DNA of 46,922 nt from an uncultured bacterium (GTDB taxonomy: Bacteria; Verrucomicrobiota; Verrucomicrobiia; Verrucomicrobiales; V1-33), in assembly GCA_903954065.1 (NCBI GenBank), contig CAJBME010000161.1, positions 1-46,922 on the forward strand, written 5' to 3'. The translations under genes were made by a program, and so were the position numbers. Positions 25,272 to 35,764 of the stretch are shown here, piece after piece (within the stretch, counting starts at the first letter, position 1; every line of letters begins with the position of its first letter). Under the pieces are notes generated by a model that ran no database searches, was not told the DNA's origin, and worked only from the letters and a program-made list of their open reading frames with translations.

Positions 25272-27152
25272 TTAAAGCGAGCGGCTGGCGACCTCTTGGA
25301 CGAGGTCGGCGAGGAATTCGTCCAGCGGGCGCACGCCGAGGTCGCCGCGTTTGGCATGGCGAACGCTGACGCTCTGCAGGGCGGCTTCTTTTTCGCCGAT
25401 GACGAGCATGTACGGGACCCGTTCCAGCTGGGCATTGCGGATTTTGGCGCCAATTTTGTCCGGAGCGGTGTCCAGAGTGGCGCGCAGGTTGGCGGCCTGC
25501 AGCTGGGCTAGAACCTCGCTGGCGAAGACCTCGCTTTTTTCGGAGATGGGCAGGACGCGCACTTGCTCCGGGGAGAGCCAGGTGGGGAAGTGGCCGGCAA
25601 AATGTTCGATGAGCACGCCGGTGAAGCGTTCCATACTGCCAAACGGGGCGCGGTGAATCATCACGGGGCGGTGTTTGGTGTTGTCCGCTCCGATGTATTC
25701 GAGCTCAAAACGTTCGGGCAGGTTGTAGTCGACCTGCACGGTGCCCAGCTGCCATTCGCGGCCGATGACGTCTTTGATGACGAAGTCGATTTTCGGGCCG
25801 TAGAAGGCGGCTTCGCCCGGTTCTTCGGTGAACGGGACTCCGAGCCAAATCGCGGCTTGGCGCAGAGCTTCCTCGGCCTTGTCCCAGTTGGCCGGGTCGC
25901 CGACGTATTTGCTGCTGTCGGGGTCGCGCAGGCTGACGCGCACGCGGTAATCGTTCATGCCCAACGTAGTGAGGACCGTCTTGACGAGTTTGAGGCATCC
26001 GATGATTTCGGCGCCGACTTGTTCTGGGGTGCAGAAAAGGTGGGCGTCATCCTGAGTGAAAGCGCGAACTCGCGTCATGCCGCCGAGTTCTCCCGACTGC
26101 TCCCAGCGATACACAGTGCCGAATTCTGCAAGGCGCACCGGCAAGTCGCGGTAGCTTTTCGGGCTCTGGGCGAAAATCCGGATGTGATGCGGACAATTCA
26201 TCGGCTTGAGCAGGTAGCCGTCGAGCTCCCCGCTCTCGAGCCCGGCGGCCAGATCAGCACAGGAACACTTTTCATCCGCAAGTTTTTGAAACTGGTCGCG
26301 CTCTGGTATGGCCGCAAACTGGCTTTCCTTGTAGTAGGGGAAATGTCCGCTGGTGCGATAGAGGTCGAGCTTGCCGATGTGCGGAGTAAAAACTTGTGAG
26401 TATCCGGTCTTGCGGAGCTCTTCCGAAATGAAGTCCTGCAACTGCTGGCGGATGACCGCTCCCTTGGGCAGCCAGAGAATCAGGCCTTGGCCGACTTTTT
26501 CGTCCACCGCGAACAATTGTAGCTCCTTGCCCAAGCGGCGGTGATCTCGTTTCTTGGCCTCCTCCAGGTTGTGTAGATGCTGGGCCAGTTCCTCCGGCGT
26601 CGCAAAGGCCGTACCATATACCCGCTGCAGTTGAGGCTTGCTGTCATCGCCGAGATAATAACTCGATGATACAGCCATGAGCTTGATATTCTTACACTTG
26701 GATGTATAATTGACATGCGGTCCGGCGCACAGATCGATAAAATCTCCGTTTTGATAACACGATATCTCCTCGCCTTCCGGAATTTTGTCGATCAAATCAA
26801 GCTTGAACACACTGCGGTTGTCAGGCCGCTCGCCCAATCCGCCAAGGCGGCCGCTCTCGGCCAGCGCCCGCGCCTCCTCACGGGAAATAATCCGCTTCTC
26901 GAATTTCTGGTTCTCGCGAGCCACTTTTTTCATTTCGGCCTCGATCGTCTCAAAGTCATCGGGTGTGATCCGGTGGTTTGGCAGGTCAAAGTCGTAATAA
27001 AACCCGCTTTCGACGGGTGGGCCGTAGGCGAATTGGGCGTTCGGCCAGAGCCGCAGGATGGCGGTGGCCATGACGTGGGCGCAGGAATGGCGGAGGCGCT
27101 CCAGATCTGACATCTGCGCGCGTTCATCGAGGGTTTTGCGTTCGTTCGACAT
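25272..27152 (-). CDS. thrS: Threonine--tRNA ligase lacking the N-terminal TGS domain
   Basis: A 626-residue class II aminoacyl-tRNA synthetase. The editing domain is intact (HSCAH with His22 and His26; CAGPHV and the Cys in SKCKN). The catalytic domain has the zinc ligands Cys320 (MNCPHH), His371 (FTQDDAHLFC) and His500 (MIHRAPFGSMERF). The anticodon-binding domain ends the protein (KIGAKIRNAQLERVPYMLV). The editing motif comes at residue 22 where the E. coli enzyme has it near 73, so the TGS domain is missing. About 35 extra residues (ERDQFQKLADEKCSC and onward) precede MNCPHH. The ATG at 27152 (MSNERKTL) is chosen because the open frame upstream is Pro-rich and unlike a TGS domain. Confidence 0.95.
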   Translation of the reverse strand: MSNERKTLDERAQMSDLERLRHSCAHVMATAILRLWPNAQFAYGPPVESGFYYDFDLPNHRITPDDFETIEAEMKKVARENQKFEKRIISREEARALAESGRLGGLGERPDNRSVFKLDLIDKIPEGEEISCYQNGDFIDLCAGPHVNYTSKCKNIKLMAVSSSYYLGDDSKPQLQRVYGTAFATPEELAQHLHNLEEAKKRDHRRLGKELQLFAVDEKVGQGLILWLPKGAVIRQQLQDFISEELRKTGYSQVFTPHIGKLDLYRTSGHFPYYKESQFAAIPERDQFQKLADEKCSCADLAAGLESGELDGYLLKPMNCPHHIRIFAQSPKSYRDLPVRLAEFGTVYRWEQSGELGGMTRVRAFTQDDAHLFCTPEQVGAEIIGCLKLVKTVLTTLGMNDYRVRVSLRDPDSSKYVGDPANWDKAEEALRQAAIWLGVPFTEEPGEAAFYGPKIDFVIKDVIGREWQLGTVQVDYNLPERFELEYIGADNTKHRPVMIHRAPFGSMERFTGVLIEHFAGHFPTWLSPEQVRVLPISEKSEVFASEVLAQLQAANLRATLDTAPDKIGAKIRNAQLERVPYMLVIGEKEAALQSVSVRHAKRGDLGVRPLDEFLADLVQEVASRSL

Positions 27153-27565
27153 GTGGTGAAAGCGGGTGGTTGAGGGGGAGGGGGGTGAAGAAAATGAGGG
27201 GGGGTGAATGTGGGGGAGGGTCCGTCGTCTTGTCGGCCTAGCGGGGCGGAGGCTGGGGCCGGGTGGAAGGTTCCGGCGCGGCGGGTGGTGAGCGGGTGAA
27301 TCAGTTGCAATAATGACCGGCGGGCTGTCAGGCACCATGGATGACGCGAGCCGCCATAGATATTTCATGGTGGACGCTGCCAATGCAAATTGATCCCGCA
27401 CGTCAATCACACGAATCCTCATGGGGTCGCCGGGGCGCCGGGGTCGGCGAAAAGCCGCTGCTCGGCCGGTTTTCGATGGTGATCCGCTCCCAGGAGCGGC
27501 GGGGGTGTGGTTCACAAGCGATTTCCTGTTGCTGACAGCGTGGGGAGATCTGCTTTGGTAGGAGT
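27153..27565. other. Intergenic region between thrS and the COG0523 GTPase
   Basis: A 413-bp stretch between two divergent genes, expected to carry both promoters. The minus-strand frame of thrS stays open to 27515, but its translation is Pro/Arg/Ser-rich and has no TGS features, so I treat it as non-coding. I see no riboswitch, T-box or clear metal-regulator box. Confidence 0.55.
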
Positions 27566-28696
27566 ATGAAACATCCGGCGCGTTACATCATGATTGGCGG
27601 CTTCCTCGGCGCGGGGAAGACGACGGCGGTCTCGAAGCTGGCCGCGCATCTGGCGGCCTCTGGCTCTCGTGTGGGCTTGATTACCAATGATCAAGGGCGT
27701 GAGTTGGTGGACACGCGGATGCTGCGTTCGCAGGGGTTTGCCACGGAAGAAATTGCGGGGGGGTGTTTTTGTTGTCGATTCAGTTCCTTGGTGGAGGCGG
27801 CGGCTCGATTGACGGCCGAGACTCAGCCGGATGTGTTTATTGCTGAGCCGGTGGGGAGTTGCACTGATTTGGTGGCTACGGTGACGTATCCATTGCGGCG
27901 GATGTATGGGGCGGATTTCTCGATTGCGCCGGTTTCGGTGCTCGTGGATCCGATCCGGGCCCAGCGGGTGATGGGGTTGGCTGGCGGGGGGAATTTTTCA
28001 TCGAAGGTGATGTATATTTACCGCAAGCAGCTGGAGGAAGCGGACGAGATTGTGGTCAACAAATGTGATTTGCTTGGATTGGACGAGCGAGCGGCGTTGG
28101 TGGCGGCGCTGGCGCGCGAGTTTCCTTTGGCGGCGGTGCGGCAGGTGTCGTGTCGCACGGGTGAGGGGATGGCGGAGTGGTTTGCCGCGCTTGAGTCCGG
28201 GGTTCACGCGGGTCGGGCTACCATGGAGGTTGATTATGATGTGTATGCCGAAGGAGAAGCGCTGCTGGGCTGGCTGAATGCTACGGTGCGGGTGGCTGCG
28301 GTCGATGGGGTGGATGCGGACGGGCTACTGGAATCACTGGCGGTGGCGCTGCATGGCGGGTTGAAAGCGCGGGGGGCTGAAGTGGCGCATTTGAAAATGA
28401 CGCTCAGTCCGGACGACTCGTTGAGTGGCGAGGTGGCGGTGGTTAATTTGGTGCGCAATGATTTTGTTCCGGAGCTTTCGCAGCGGCTTGACGACGACAT
28501 CACGGGTGCCCAGATCATTATCAACCTGAGGGCTGAGGCTCCGCCGGAGTCTCTGGAACATGAATTGCGGCTGGCGTTGGCGCCTGACCGGGCGCCTTCT
28601 GCCGCGGCGGCGGTGCTGGTCATTGAGCATCTTGAATATTTTCGTCCCGGTCGGCCTGAACCCACGCATCGCGATGTGGTGGGGCAGGGGTTATGA
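27566..28696 (+). CDS. COG0523-family GTPase (CobW/G3E type)
   Basis: A 376-residue G3E-family P-loop GTPase, a group that loads or protects metal ions for target proteins. Walker A is GGFLGAGKTT (11-20). The metal-binding motif GGCFCC (Cys67, Cys69, Cys70) is the CxCC signature of COG0523, and VVNKCDLL supplies the guanine-specificity NKxD motif. The C-terminal half is longer than in classical CobW proteins and shows no His-rich tail. The chromate transporter gene follows after 48 bp, suggesting one transcript, but a joint function is not obvious. The metal cannot be told; zinc and cobalt are common in the family. Confidence 0.9.
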   Translation: MKHPARYIMIGGFLGAGKTTAVSKLAAHLAASGSRVGLITNDQGRELVDTRMLRSQGFATEEIAGGCFCCRFSSLVEAAARLTAETQPDVFIAEPVGSCTDLVATVTYPLRRMYGADFSIAPVSVLVDPIRAQRVMGLAGGGNFSSKVMYIYRKQLEEADEIVVNKCDLLGLDERAALVAALAREFPLAAVRQVSCRTGEGMAEWFAALESGVHAGRATMEVDYDVYAEGEALLGWLNATVRVAAVDGVDADGLLESLAVALHGGLKARGAEVAHLKMTLSPDDSLSGEVAVVNLVRNDFVPELSQRLDDDITGAQIIINLRAEAPPESLEHELRLALAPDRAPSAAAAVLVIEHLEYFRPGRPEPTHRDVVGQGL

Positions 28697-28744
28697 GTGA
28701 GCGGGCGAGTGCTGGGCGGGTGGCTGGGTCCTGTTTTTTGACTG

Positions 28745-30037
28745 ATGGATGAATCTGTTTCCAAGCCGACCTTTCGCGAGGCGTTGATTTTCTGGCTGAA
28801 GCTGGGCTGTATCAGTTTTGGCGGTCCGGCTGGTCAGATTGCGTTGATGCAGAGAGAGTTGGTCGACCGCAGGAAGTGGATCGGGGAGCGGACGTTTCTA
28901 CATTCTTTAAATTTTTGCTTTTTGTTGCCTGGGCCTGAAGCGCAGCAGTTGGCGACGTATTGTGGGTGGTTGATGCACGGGGTGCGTGGCGGGCTGGTGG
29001 CGGGATGGTTGTTTGTGCTGCCCTCGGCGGTTTTGCTTTGGCTTTTGAGTTGGTTTTATGTGGAATTTGGCACGTTGGCTTGGGTATCGGCTGTTTTTGA
29101 CGGCCTGCAGTCGGCGGTGTTGGCGATTGTGGTGGGCGCGGTGTGGCGGATCGGGCGGCGGGTGTTACGCACTCCTGTGATGTGGGCACTGGCGATGGGC
29201 GCGTTTACGGTCTTGTTTTTTGGGATGGTGACTTTTCCATGGGTGGTGGTGGGGGCGGCTGGTTTTGGATGGATGGCGGCGCGTTGTGGCTGGGTGGGGC
29301 TTGGGGCGGCAGATGGGGAGGCGGCGGGCGTGGGGGCCTTTCTGGCGGGGTCGGGGCGCGTCGCCTTGTTTCGTGCGGTCCGGGTATTGGCGGCTGGACT
29401 GGCGTTGTGGTGGCTACCGGTTGCGGTGAGTGCCTGGGGGCTTGGCTATGAGCATGCGGTCACGCAGCAGGGATTCTTTTTTTCCAAAGTGGCGGTAGTC
29501 ACGTTTGGCGGGGCTTATGCCGTGCTGCCTTATGTCAGCCAGCAAGCGGTCGGACATTTTGGCTGGCTGACTCAGGCGCAGATGATGGATGGGCTGGCGC
29601 TGGCTGAAACCACGCCGGGTCCGCTGGTCATGGTCCTCTCGTTTGTCGGATTCATCGGTGGCTGGCAACACCCGGGTCTGCTGCCTCCACTGGTCGCCGC
29701 TACGCTGGGTTCCGTGTTGACGCTCTGGACGACTTTTGTCCCGAGTTTCCTGTGGATTTTCCTGGGGGCTCCCGTCATGGAGCGGCTGCGGCAAGTGGCA
29801 TGGTTGCGCGTGGTGCTGGCAGCCGTGACCGCTGCGGTGGTCGGGGTCATCTTGAATCTGGCCGCATGGTTGGCCGCCGCCGTAGTCTGGTGGCCGGAAA
29901 CGGGTGCCGTGAATTGGTTCGGGCTGGGACTGGCAGCGGCAGCGCTGACGGCCTTGAACGGACTGAAATGGAACGTTGTCACCGTGATCGGAGCGTCTGC
30001 GGTGGCAGGAATAATCTGGTGGGCGGTGGCTCTTTGA
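28745..30037 (+). CDS. chrA: Chromate transporter, long-chain ChrA type
   Basis: A 430-residue polytopic membrane protein with the two homologous halves of long-chain ChrA proteins. The N-terminal half has [20 protein letters not shown] and [16 protein letters not shown]. The C-terminal half has the matching [16 protein letters not shown] and [18 protein letters not shown]. It probably expels chromate and so gives resistance, although some homologues are uncharacterised anion carriers. It follows the COG0523 gene closely, and the next gene begins 82 bp later on the same strand. Confidence 0.92.
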   Translation: MDESVSKPTFREALIFWLKLGCISFGGPAGQIALMQRELVDRRKWIGERTFLHSLNFCFLLPGPEAQQLATYCGWLMHGVRGGLVAGWLFVLPSAVLLWLLSWFYVEFGTLAWVSAVFDGLQSAVLAIVVGAVWRIGRRVLRTPVMWALAMGAFTVLFFGMVTFPWVVVGAAGFGWMAARCGWVGLGAADGEAAGVGAFLAGSGRVALFRAVRVLAAGLALWWLPVAVSAWGLGYEHAVTQQGFFFSKVAVVTFGGAYAVLPYVSQQAVGHFGWLTQAQMMDGLALAETTPGPLVMVLSFVGFIGGWQHPGLLPPLVAATLGSVLTLWTTFVPSFLWIFLGAPVMERLRQVAWLRVVLAAVTAAVVGVILNLAAWLAAAVVWWPETGAVNWFGLGLAAAALTALNGLKWNVVTVIGASAVAGIIWWAVAL

Positions 30038-30119
30038 GAAGGCGGCCACGCCTGATTGCCGATCCATGGCAAATCTATGCTGGTCGAATCCGATGGTTTT
30101 CTGCATAGTCAGCGTCGAA

Positions 30120-31472
30120 ATGAAACCATCTGCTTTCAGCCAACTTTCGCGTCGACGGTTCCTGGCCCGGGGAGGAGTCGCGGCGGCCGGCGTTTTGGGA
30201 TTTCCGGCCATCACGCGTTGCGCCTCACCGAACAACCGTCTGGGTATTGCCATTATTGGCGTGGGTGGGCGGGGTGGTGGCAACATGGCGGAGGTGGCGG
30301 CCACGGAGGACATCGTGGCGCTCTGTGATGTGAATGCTGCCACGCTGGGGGAGGCCGCCCGGCGTTTTCCGGGAGCCCGCACGCATCGTGACCTGCGCGA
30401 GGTCTTTTTAAAATCAGATGACATTGATGCCGTGGTGGTGAGTACGACGGAACACACGCATGCTTTTGCCACGCTGCCGGCTTTGAGGCTGGGCAAGCAT
30501 GTGTACTCCGAGAAACCGCTCAGCCGGGATGTCTATGAGGCGCGTTTGATCACGGAAGCTGCGGCCACGGCAAAAGTAGCCACCCAGCATGGAACGCAGA
30601 TTCATGCGGGGGAGAACTATCGACGGGTCGTGGAGTTGATTCAGGCTGGGGCTATTGGCCATGTCAGCGAGGTTCACGTCTGGGTTTCCCGCGCTTGGGG
30701 GTGGCAATCGCCGGAGGAAGCGCAGCGCCACGGAGACATTGTCTCCAGTCAGGATCGGCCGTCAGGCGAGATGCCGGTTCCAGCTCATCTCGACTGGGAT
30801 CTCTGGATCGGGCCGTCTCCGATGCGGCCTTATCACGACATTTATTTTCCCGGTCCTAAGTGGTACCGGTGGTGGGATTTCGGCAATGGCACCATGTCCG
30901 ATCTGGGGAGTCATTGGAATGACCTTCCCTTCTGGGCGCTGGATCTGGATGCACCCTTGACCATCGAGGCTGGCGGGCCTCCTCCACATGCCGAAATTGC
31001 TCCGGCCTCGATGTGGGCCCGCTATACGTATGCCGCGCGGGGAAAACGCGGGCCTGTCGCCCTCACTTGGTACCAAGGTACCGAGCAGCCGGCCTTGCTT
31101 CGCGATAAAAAAATCCCCGGCTGGGATAGCGGTGTGCTCTTCGTCGGCGATGAGGGCATGCTGCTCTCCGATTATGACAAACACCTCCTGCTGCCAGAAA
31201 ACAAATTCGCCAGCTTCCAGCGGCCCAAACCGAGCATCGCCCCGTCCATCGGACATCATCAGGAATGGTTGCACGCCTGTAAAACCGGTGCCCCCACCAC
31301 CTGCCCGTTCAGCTACGCCGGCCCGCTCACCGAAGCCAACCATCTCGGCAACGTCGCTTATCGCGCCGGAAAAACCCTCGAATGGGATGCCAAAAACCTC
31401 CGCTTCCCTAACCACCCAGCCGCGGAGAGTCTTCTCCGCCGTGAATATCGCGCCGGTTGGAAATTGACCTGA
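30120..31472 (+). CDS. Tat-exported Gfo/Idh/MocA family oxidoreductase (second copy)
   Basis: A 450-residue exported oxidoreductase, same length as the one at 1354-2706. The twin-arginine signal [15 protein letters not shown] ends with [12 protein letters not shown], almost the same sequence as in that copy, so the two are clear paralogues. The Rossmann motif is [12 protein letters not shown], the active-site motif [11 protein letters not shown], and [15 protein letters not shown] fits the C-terminal domain. The ATG at 30120 is chosen because it begins the Tat signal; upstream in-frame codons at 30066 give an unlikely extension. Substrate unknown, probably a sugar or polyol. Two hairpins lie downstream before the convergent aminopeptidase gene. 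Confidence 0.9.
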   Translation: MKPSAFSQLSRRRFLARGGVAAAGVLGFPAITRCASPNNRLGIAIIGVGGRGGGNMAEVAATEDIVALCDVNAATLGEAARRFPGARTHRDLREVFLKSDDIDAVVVSTTEHTHAFATLPALRLGKHVYSEKPLSRDVYEARLITEAAATAKVATQHGTQIHAGENYRRVVELIQAGAIGHVSEVHVWVSRAWGWQSPEEAQRHGDIVSSQDRPSGEMPVPAHLDWDLWIGPSPMRPYHDIYFPGPKWYRWWDFGNGTMSDLGSHWNDLPFWALDLDAPLTIEAGGPPPHAEIAPASMWARYTYAARGKRGPVALTWYQGTEQPALLRDKKIPGWDSGVLFVGDEGMLLSDYDKHLLLPENKFASFQRPKPSIAPSIGHHQEWLHACKTGAPTTCPFSYAGPLTEANHLGNVAYRAGKTLEWDAKNLRFPNHPAAESLLRREYRAGWKLT

Positions 31473-31494
31473 CTCCACTAGGATTCACCCTTGT

Positions 31495-31608
31495 TCCAGA
31501 ACCCTTGGGTCCGCCCATGGCGGTTCTGGATTATCCCTGACGGAGTCGACGGGTGAGGCTCTCATCACGGCTCGCCATTGCGGGCCGCGGGCTGGGCGGC
31601 CCGCGGCC
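31495..31608. terminator. Two hairpins between convergent genes
   Basis: First, TCCAGAACC (31495-31503) and GGTTCTGGA (31522-31530) are exact inverted repeats around an 18-base loop. Second, GGCCGCGGGC (31583-31592) and GCCCGCGGCC (31599-31608) pair perfectly over 10 bp around a 6-base loop. Neither has a T-run. They lie between two convergent genes, where they could slow polymerase from both sides. Confidence 0.45.
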
Positions 31609-31720
31609 GCAGAGCACACCAGGCCTAACACTCGAACGCTAGCCCTGGCCCTCACGCTCGTGCGGACGATGCGCTCGCGGCCGTCGGTACGAGGGAAACG
31701 GCTGTTGCGTCAGCGGCGTG

Positions 31721-34342
31721 TTATTTCTCGGGCGCGGTTTTTTTCTCCAAATTTTTGAGTGTGGCGGAGAGTTCTTCGAGGCGTTTCTGTTGTTCTTGAA
31801 GCCGTTGCACGAGGTCTTGCAATTCCGGGGCGCCGGACTGGAGCGAAGTCAGACGGGCTAGGGCGGCCTCGGCGGCGGCGCGCACTGGGCTATTGGCGGG
31901 CTGGCGTGAAGCGGCGAGAGTAGTCAGGGCGGCGCGGGCGCGTTGATTACCCAGTGTGCCGAGGGCGGTGGCGGCGGCGGCGCGATATCCTTCTCGGGGG
32001 TCGGTCAGGTGTGAGGTGAGGAAATCGATGGTGGCCGAGGGGTCGGGCTGCTGGCGCGAGAGGAAGGCGAGGGCGTCGAGGGCAGCGGTGTAGTCTTGGG
32101 CGCGCGGGGCAGGGGTGTTAGCGTTCGGGGTGCGAATTTTCTGCAGGCGGGCGAGCACGGCGGCGGCGCTGCCTTGGTCGTCGCGGGCCCGCAGCGTCTG
32201 AATGGCGGAGAAGGCGACGATGTGGCGATAACTATCGCGGGCGAGCAAGTCAGACGGGGTGGAGTCGGCGGACGGCGCGAGCGCGCGCACAATAGTGGCG
32301 AGCAATTCCGGGTTTTGCTCTTCGGTGGCCAGCCGGGCCAGCCGGACCGTGGCCTCGGTAGTGAAGAGCGAGCCGAGGGCCGCGATCCATTCTTTGCGCA
32401 CCCGCGCATCCGGCTGCGCGGGGGCATTCATTAAGGCTTCACGGGCGGCGGGGGTTTCGATTTTGCGCAGCACCTTCACGGCTTCGAGACGGACGGCCCA
32501 GAAATTGTCCTGCGCGAGAACGGTGGCGAGGCTTTTTACGGTTTCGTCGTCTTTGCGTTCCGAGAGCACCAGCACGGCCTGCAGGCGTCCGAGCATGTCC
32601 CCGCTGGTCAGTTGGCGTGATAGCATGTCACCTGGCGGGTTGAAGGCGACTTTGGCCAGCACGGTGAAAGCGGGGTCGATGCGCACCATTTCTGGGGTGG
32701 CTGACAGTTTGATGTAATAATCCTCGCTGGTATTTTTGACGTCGAGGGTTTTATCGACCACTTGTCCGCCGGGCAGGGTGAAGCGCACAGGCAGGGGGAC
32801 GCGGAAGAGTGGCACTTGAGGTGAGACGGTCTGGGTTTGCCGTACGGAAATGCGCGCCATTTGTGAGCCTGAGTCCCAAGCGTAATCGACGGCGAGTTCG
32901 GGATGGCCGCCGTGATAGACCCACTGGTCGAAAAACTGGTCGAAGCTCAGTCCGCTCACGTCTTCCAGCGCTTGTTGCAGGTCATCGGTGGTCACGATGC
33001 CATTCCGATGGCGGTTGAGGTATGTTTTCACGCCTTCTCGAAAGAGGTCGGGACCGAGCTGGCTGCGCAGCATGTGCAGGACCCAAGCCCCTTTGGGATA
33101 CGAGCGGTAGTCGAACTGCTGCATGGGATCGGTGTAGTCGCGCCAGACCATAGGTTTGGTATCCGGAGCGGCTCCGAGCACGGCGCGGGATTCGTCCCAT
33201 AAGGCATGGGCCATGCCGTCAGCACCGAATTTTTCACCCTCGTAGAGGACGGTATAATAACTGGCAAATCCTTCATTGAGCCAGAGATGGGCCCAGTCAC
33301 GACAGGTCACCAAATCGCCAAACCATTGGTGGGCGGTCTCATGAGCATCCAGTTCATGCAAAGTGCGCAATTGTTCCGTCGAAGATGAAAACATCAGGCT
33401 TTCAGCCATGAAAGAGGCGGACGTATTTTCCATGCCGCCGGCGACAAAATCATGGCAGTAGACTTGGAAATATTTGGCCCATGGATAGGGGACGCCAATT
33501 TCCCGCTGGAAAAACGACAGGATTTTTTTGGTGTCGAGAAACGTATTCGCGGCTTCGGCGGTATTCGATGGTGGCACGAATACGGCGAGCGGCAGTCCGT
33601 CCAGCGAGTCCTCAAGTTTGGTGAATTTCCCGCAGGCCAAGGCGACCAGATAATTCACATGCGGTTGATCCTGTCGCCAATGAGTGGTGACCAGTCCGCT
33701 GCTGTTGCGCGTGCGGCTGATGAGGGCCCCGTTCGAGACGACCTCCATTTCTTCCGGCGCATGGCAGATGACTTCGCTGGTAAATCGTTCGTTGGGGAAA
33801 TCATATCCCGGAAACCAGAAACGATGCAGCTCGGGTTCGCCCTGCGTCCACAACTGAGTGTCGCCTGCGGGGTACCCCATCTCCGGCGTTCTGAAATAAA
33901 GTCCGCGGTCAGGCGACGCCGTGTACGAGATCATTACAGAAACCTTGGCGCCGGGGGCGACCGGTTCGCGGAAGGTCAGGACGAGTTCCTCCTCGGTGGC
34001 ATGATGCTCCTTCAATACCGCGCCCGTCACCGTGACTTGGGCAATGCGCAAATCGACAGCATCGAGCCGCAGCTCCGGAAGCGGCCGGGCGATGGGAGAG
34101 AACGACACCGTGGCCGTCCCGGCGATCGAGCGAGCCGTAAAATCCGGTGTGACTTCGATTTTTAGATGCTCGATGTCGACTTTCCGGTCGCGGGCGAATT
34201 TGCGGCCGGGTTTGCTGCCGCTCGGGGTGGGAAAGAGCAGGTGTTTGCTGCATCTGCAGAGCATCTCTTCCATCGCGCCGCTCAGTGGGCGTGAGGGCAG
34301 GGAGACGGCGGCGGCCAGGGCAATAAAAATGGATCTGTTCAC
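31721..34342 (-). CDS. M1-family zinc aminopeptidase with HEAT repeats and C-terminal coiled coil
   Basis: An 873-residue exported peptidase. A signal peptide (SIFIALAAAVSLP) is followed by the beta-rich N-terminal M1 domain and the substrate motif GGMENTSAS. The zinc site is HETAH (His334, Glu335, His338) with Glu357 in WLNEGFASYY, the complete HExxH-18-E pattern, so the enzyme should be active. After the catalytic part, about residues 580-835 form HEAT-like repeats (for example TVKSLATVLAQDNFWAVRLE and GYRAAAATALGTLGNQRARA). The last 35 residues (LQDLVQRLQEQQKRLEELSA onward) look like a coiled coil. It would trim peptides in the periplasm. A CRCS stretch near residue 30 is unusual for a secreted protein. 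Confidence 0.92.
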   Translation of the reverse strand: MNRSIFIALAAAVSLPSRPLSGAMEEMLCRCSKHLLFPTPSGSKPGRKFARDRKVDIEHLKIEVTPDFTARSIAGTATVSFSPIARPLPELRLDAVDLRIAQVTVTGAVLKEHHATEEELVLTFREPVAPGAKVSVMISYTASPDRGLYFRTPEMGYPAGDTQLWTQGEPELHRFWFPGYDFPNERFTSEVICHAPEEMEVVSNGALISRTRNSSGLVTTHWRQDQPHVNYLVALACGKFTKLEDSLDGLPLAVFVPPSNTAEAANTFLDTKKILSFFQREIGVPYPWAKYFQVYCHDFVAGGMENTSASFMAESLMFSSSTEQLRTLHELDAHETAHQWFGDLVTCRDWAHLWLNEGFASYYTVLYEGEKFGADGMAHALWDESRAVLGAAPDTKPMVWRDYTDPMQQFDYRSYPKGAWVLHMLRSQLGPDLFREGVKTYLNRHRNGIVTTDDLQQALEDVSGLSFDQFFDQWVYHGGHPELAVDYAWDSGSQMARISVRQTQTVSPQVPLFRVPLPVRFTLPGGQVVDKTLDVKNTSEDYYIKLSATPEMVRIDPAFTVLAKVAFNPPGDMLSRQLTSGDMLGRLQAVLVLSERKDDETVKSLATVLAQDNFWAVRLEAVKVLRKIETPAAREALMNAPAQPDARVRKEWIAALGSLFTTEATVRLARLATEEQNPELLATIVRALAPSADSTPSDLLARDSYRHIVAFSAIQTLRARDDQGSAAAVLARLQKIRTPNANTPAPRAQDYTAALDALAFLSRQQPDPSATIDFLTSHLTDPREGYRAAAATALGTLGNQRARAALTTLAASRQPANSPVRAAAEAALARLTSLQSGAPELQDLVQRLQEQQKRLEELSATLKNLEKKTAPEK

Positions 34343-34467
34343 CCGCCATGGCTACACACACCCGGTGCTGCCGGAAAGTAAAAGTCTTGAGGTTTGTCCC
34401 GGCGCCCGGCGGCTCCCGCGCCGGTTCTTGCGACCATCACTGACACAAATCCGCCCCCAACCGCCTG

Positions 34468-34887
34468 TCACCGCCAGTGCAGGGCGGGCGCATCGCCGGA
34501 AACAATCAACCGTTTGATGCCGTTGCGCAGGTCGGACGCGGCAAAATTAACCAGCAGCCCGGTTTCGTAGCCGGACAGGCGCAGGAAGCTGGTCAGTCGG
34601 TCTTTAAAGTGTTCTTTGAGTCCCAGATCGCCTTCAGCAAATGTTTGTACTTCGACAATGAGTTGATGCTCAATGATAAATTCAAAAATAAACGCGCTTT
34701 TGACCCGTCGTCCTTTGTAAAGGATCTCTACTGGTACGTCGCGGTCGAAGAAGATTTCGCGCATCGTCAGCTCCTGCGCGAGGCATTCCTTGTACGCTTC
34801 CGCCACGAGGTGCGGCCCAAGCTGCTTGTGAACCTCTAGGCAGGCGCTGACAACAATGTGTGGAAGTTCCTGCTTGTCTATTTTCAC
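34468..34887 (-). CDS. GxxExxY family protein
   Basis: A 139-residue protein of the GxxExxY family, common in Verrucomicrobiota, Bacteroidota and others. It has a PD-(D/E)XK-nuclease-like look but no established function. The naming region is LGPHLVAEAYKECL, with the family Gly, Glu and Tyr recognisable. The stretch EHQLIVEVQTFAE and the terminal RLSGYETGLLVNFAA are also typical. The first codon is GTG. It stands alone: 125 bp from the aminopeptidase gene downstream and 373 bp from glnB, which points the other way. Confidence 0.85.
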   Translation of the reverse strand: MKIDKQELPHIVVSACLEVHKQLGPHLVAEAYKECLAQELTMREIFFDRDVPVEILYKGRRVKSAFIFEFIIEHQLIVEVQTFAEGDLGLKEHFKDRLTSFLRLSGYETGLLVNFAASDLRNGIKRLIVSGDAPALHWR

Positions 34888-35614
<727 letters not shown>

Positions 35615-35652
35615 TCACGTCAAAATGTTCTTTTGACCTCTGCACCTTTTTA

Positions 35653-35670
35653 CACCCGAATCATCGGGTG
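35653..35670. repeat. Perfect hairpin downstream of glnB
   Basis: CACCCGA (35653-35659) and TCGGGTG (35664-35670) pair fully around an ATCA loop, 38 bp after glnB and 6 bp before its terminator hairpin. It has no T-run of its own and may protect the transcript 3' end. Confidence 0.5.
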
Positions 35671-35676
35671 ACCAAG

Positions 35677-35714
35677 ACTCCGCCGGCCCGTTTTTGGGTC
35701 GTCGGAGTTTTTTT
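35677..35714 (+). terminator. Rho-independent terminator of glnB
   Basis: ACTCCGCCGGCCC pairs with GGGTCGTCGGAGT, with one mismatch and one wobble, around a short T-rich loop, followed by TTTTTT ending at 35714. It isolates glnB from the ABC ATPase gene that starts at 35765. Confidence 0.9.
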
Positions 35715-35764
35715 ATGTACATTGTGGCTCGCGCTACCCACCTTCCGGGTTCCATCCTGATCTG

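Noticed and set aside
27153..27515. N-terminal extension of ThrS in the same frame
   Set aside because: The translation is Pro/Arg/Ser-rich and does not resemble a TGS domain; the ATG at 27152 gives a natural start.
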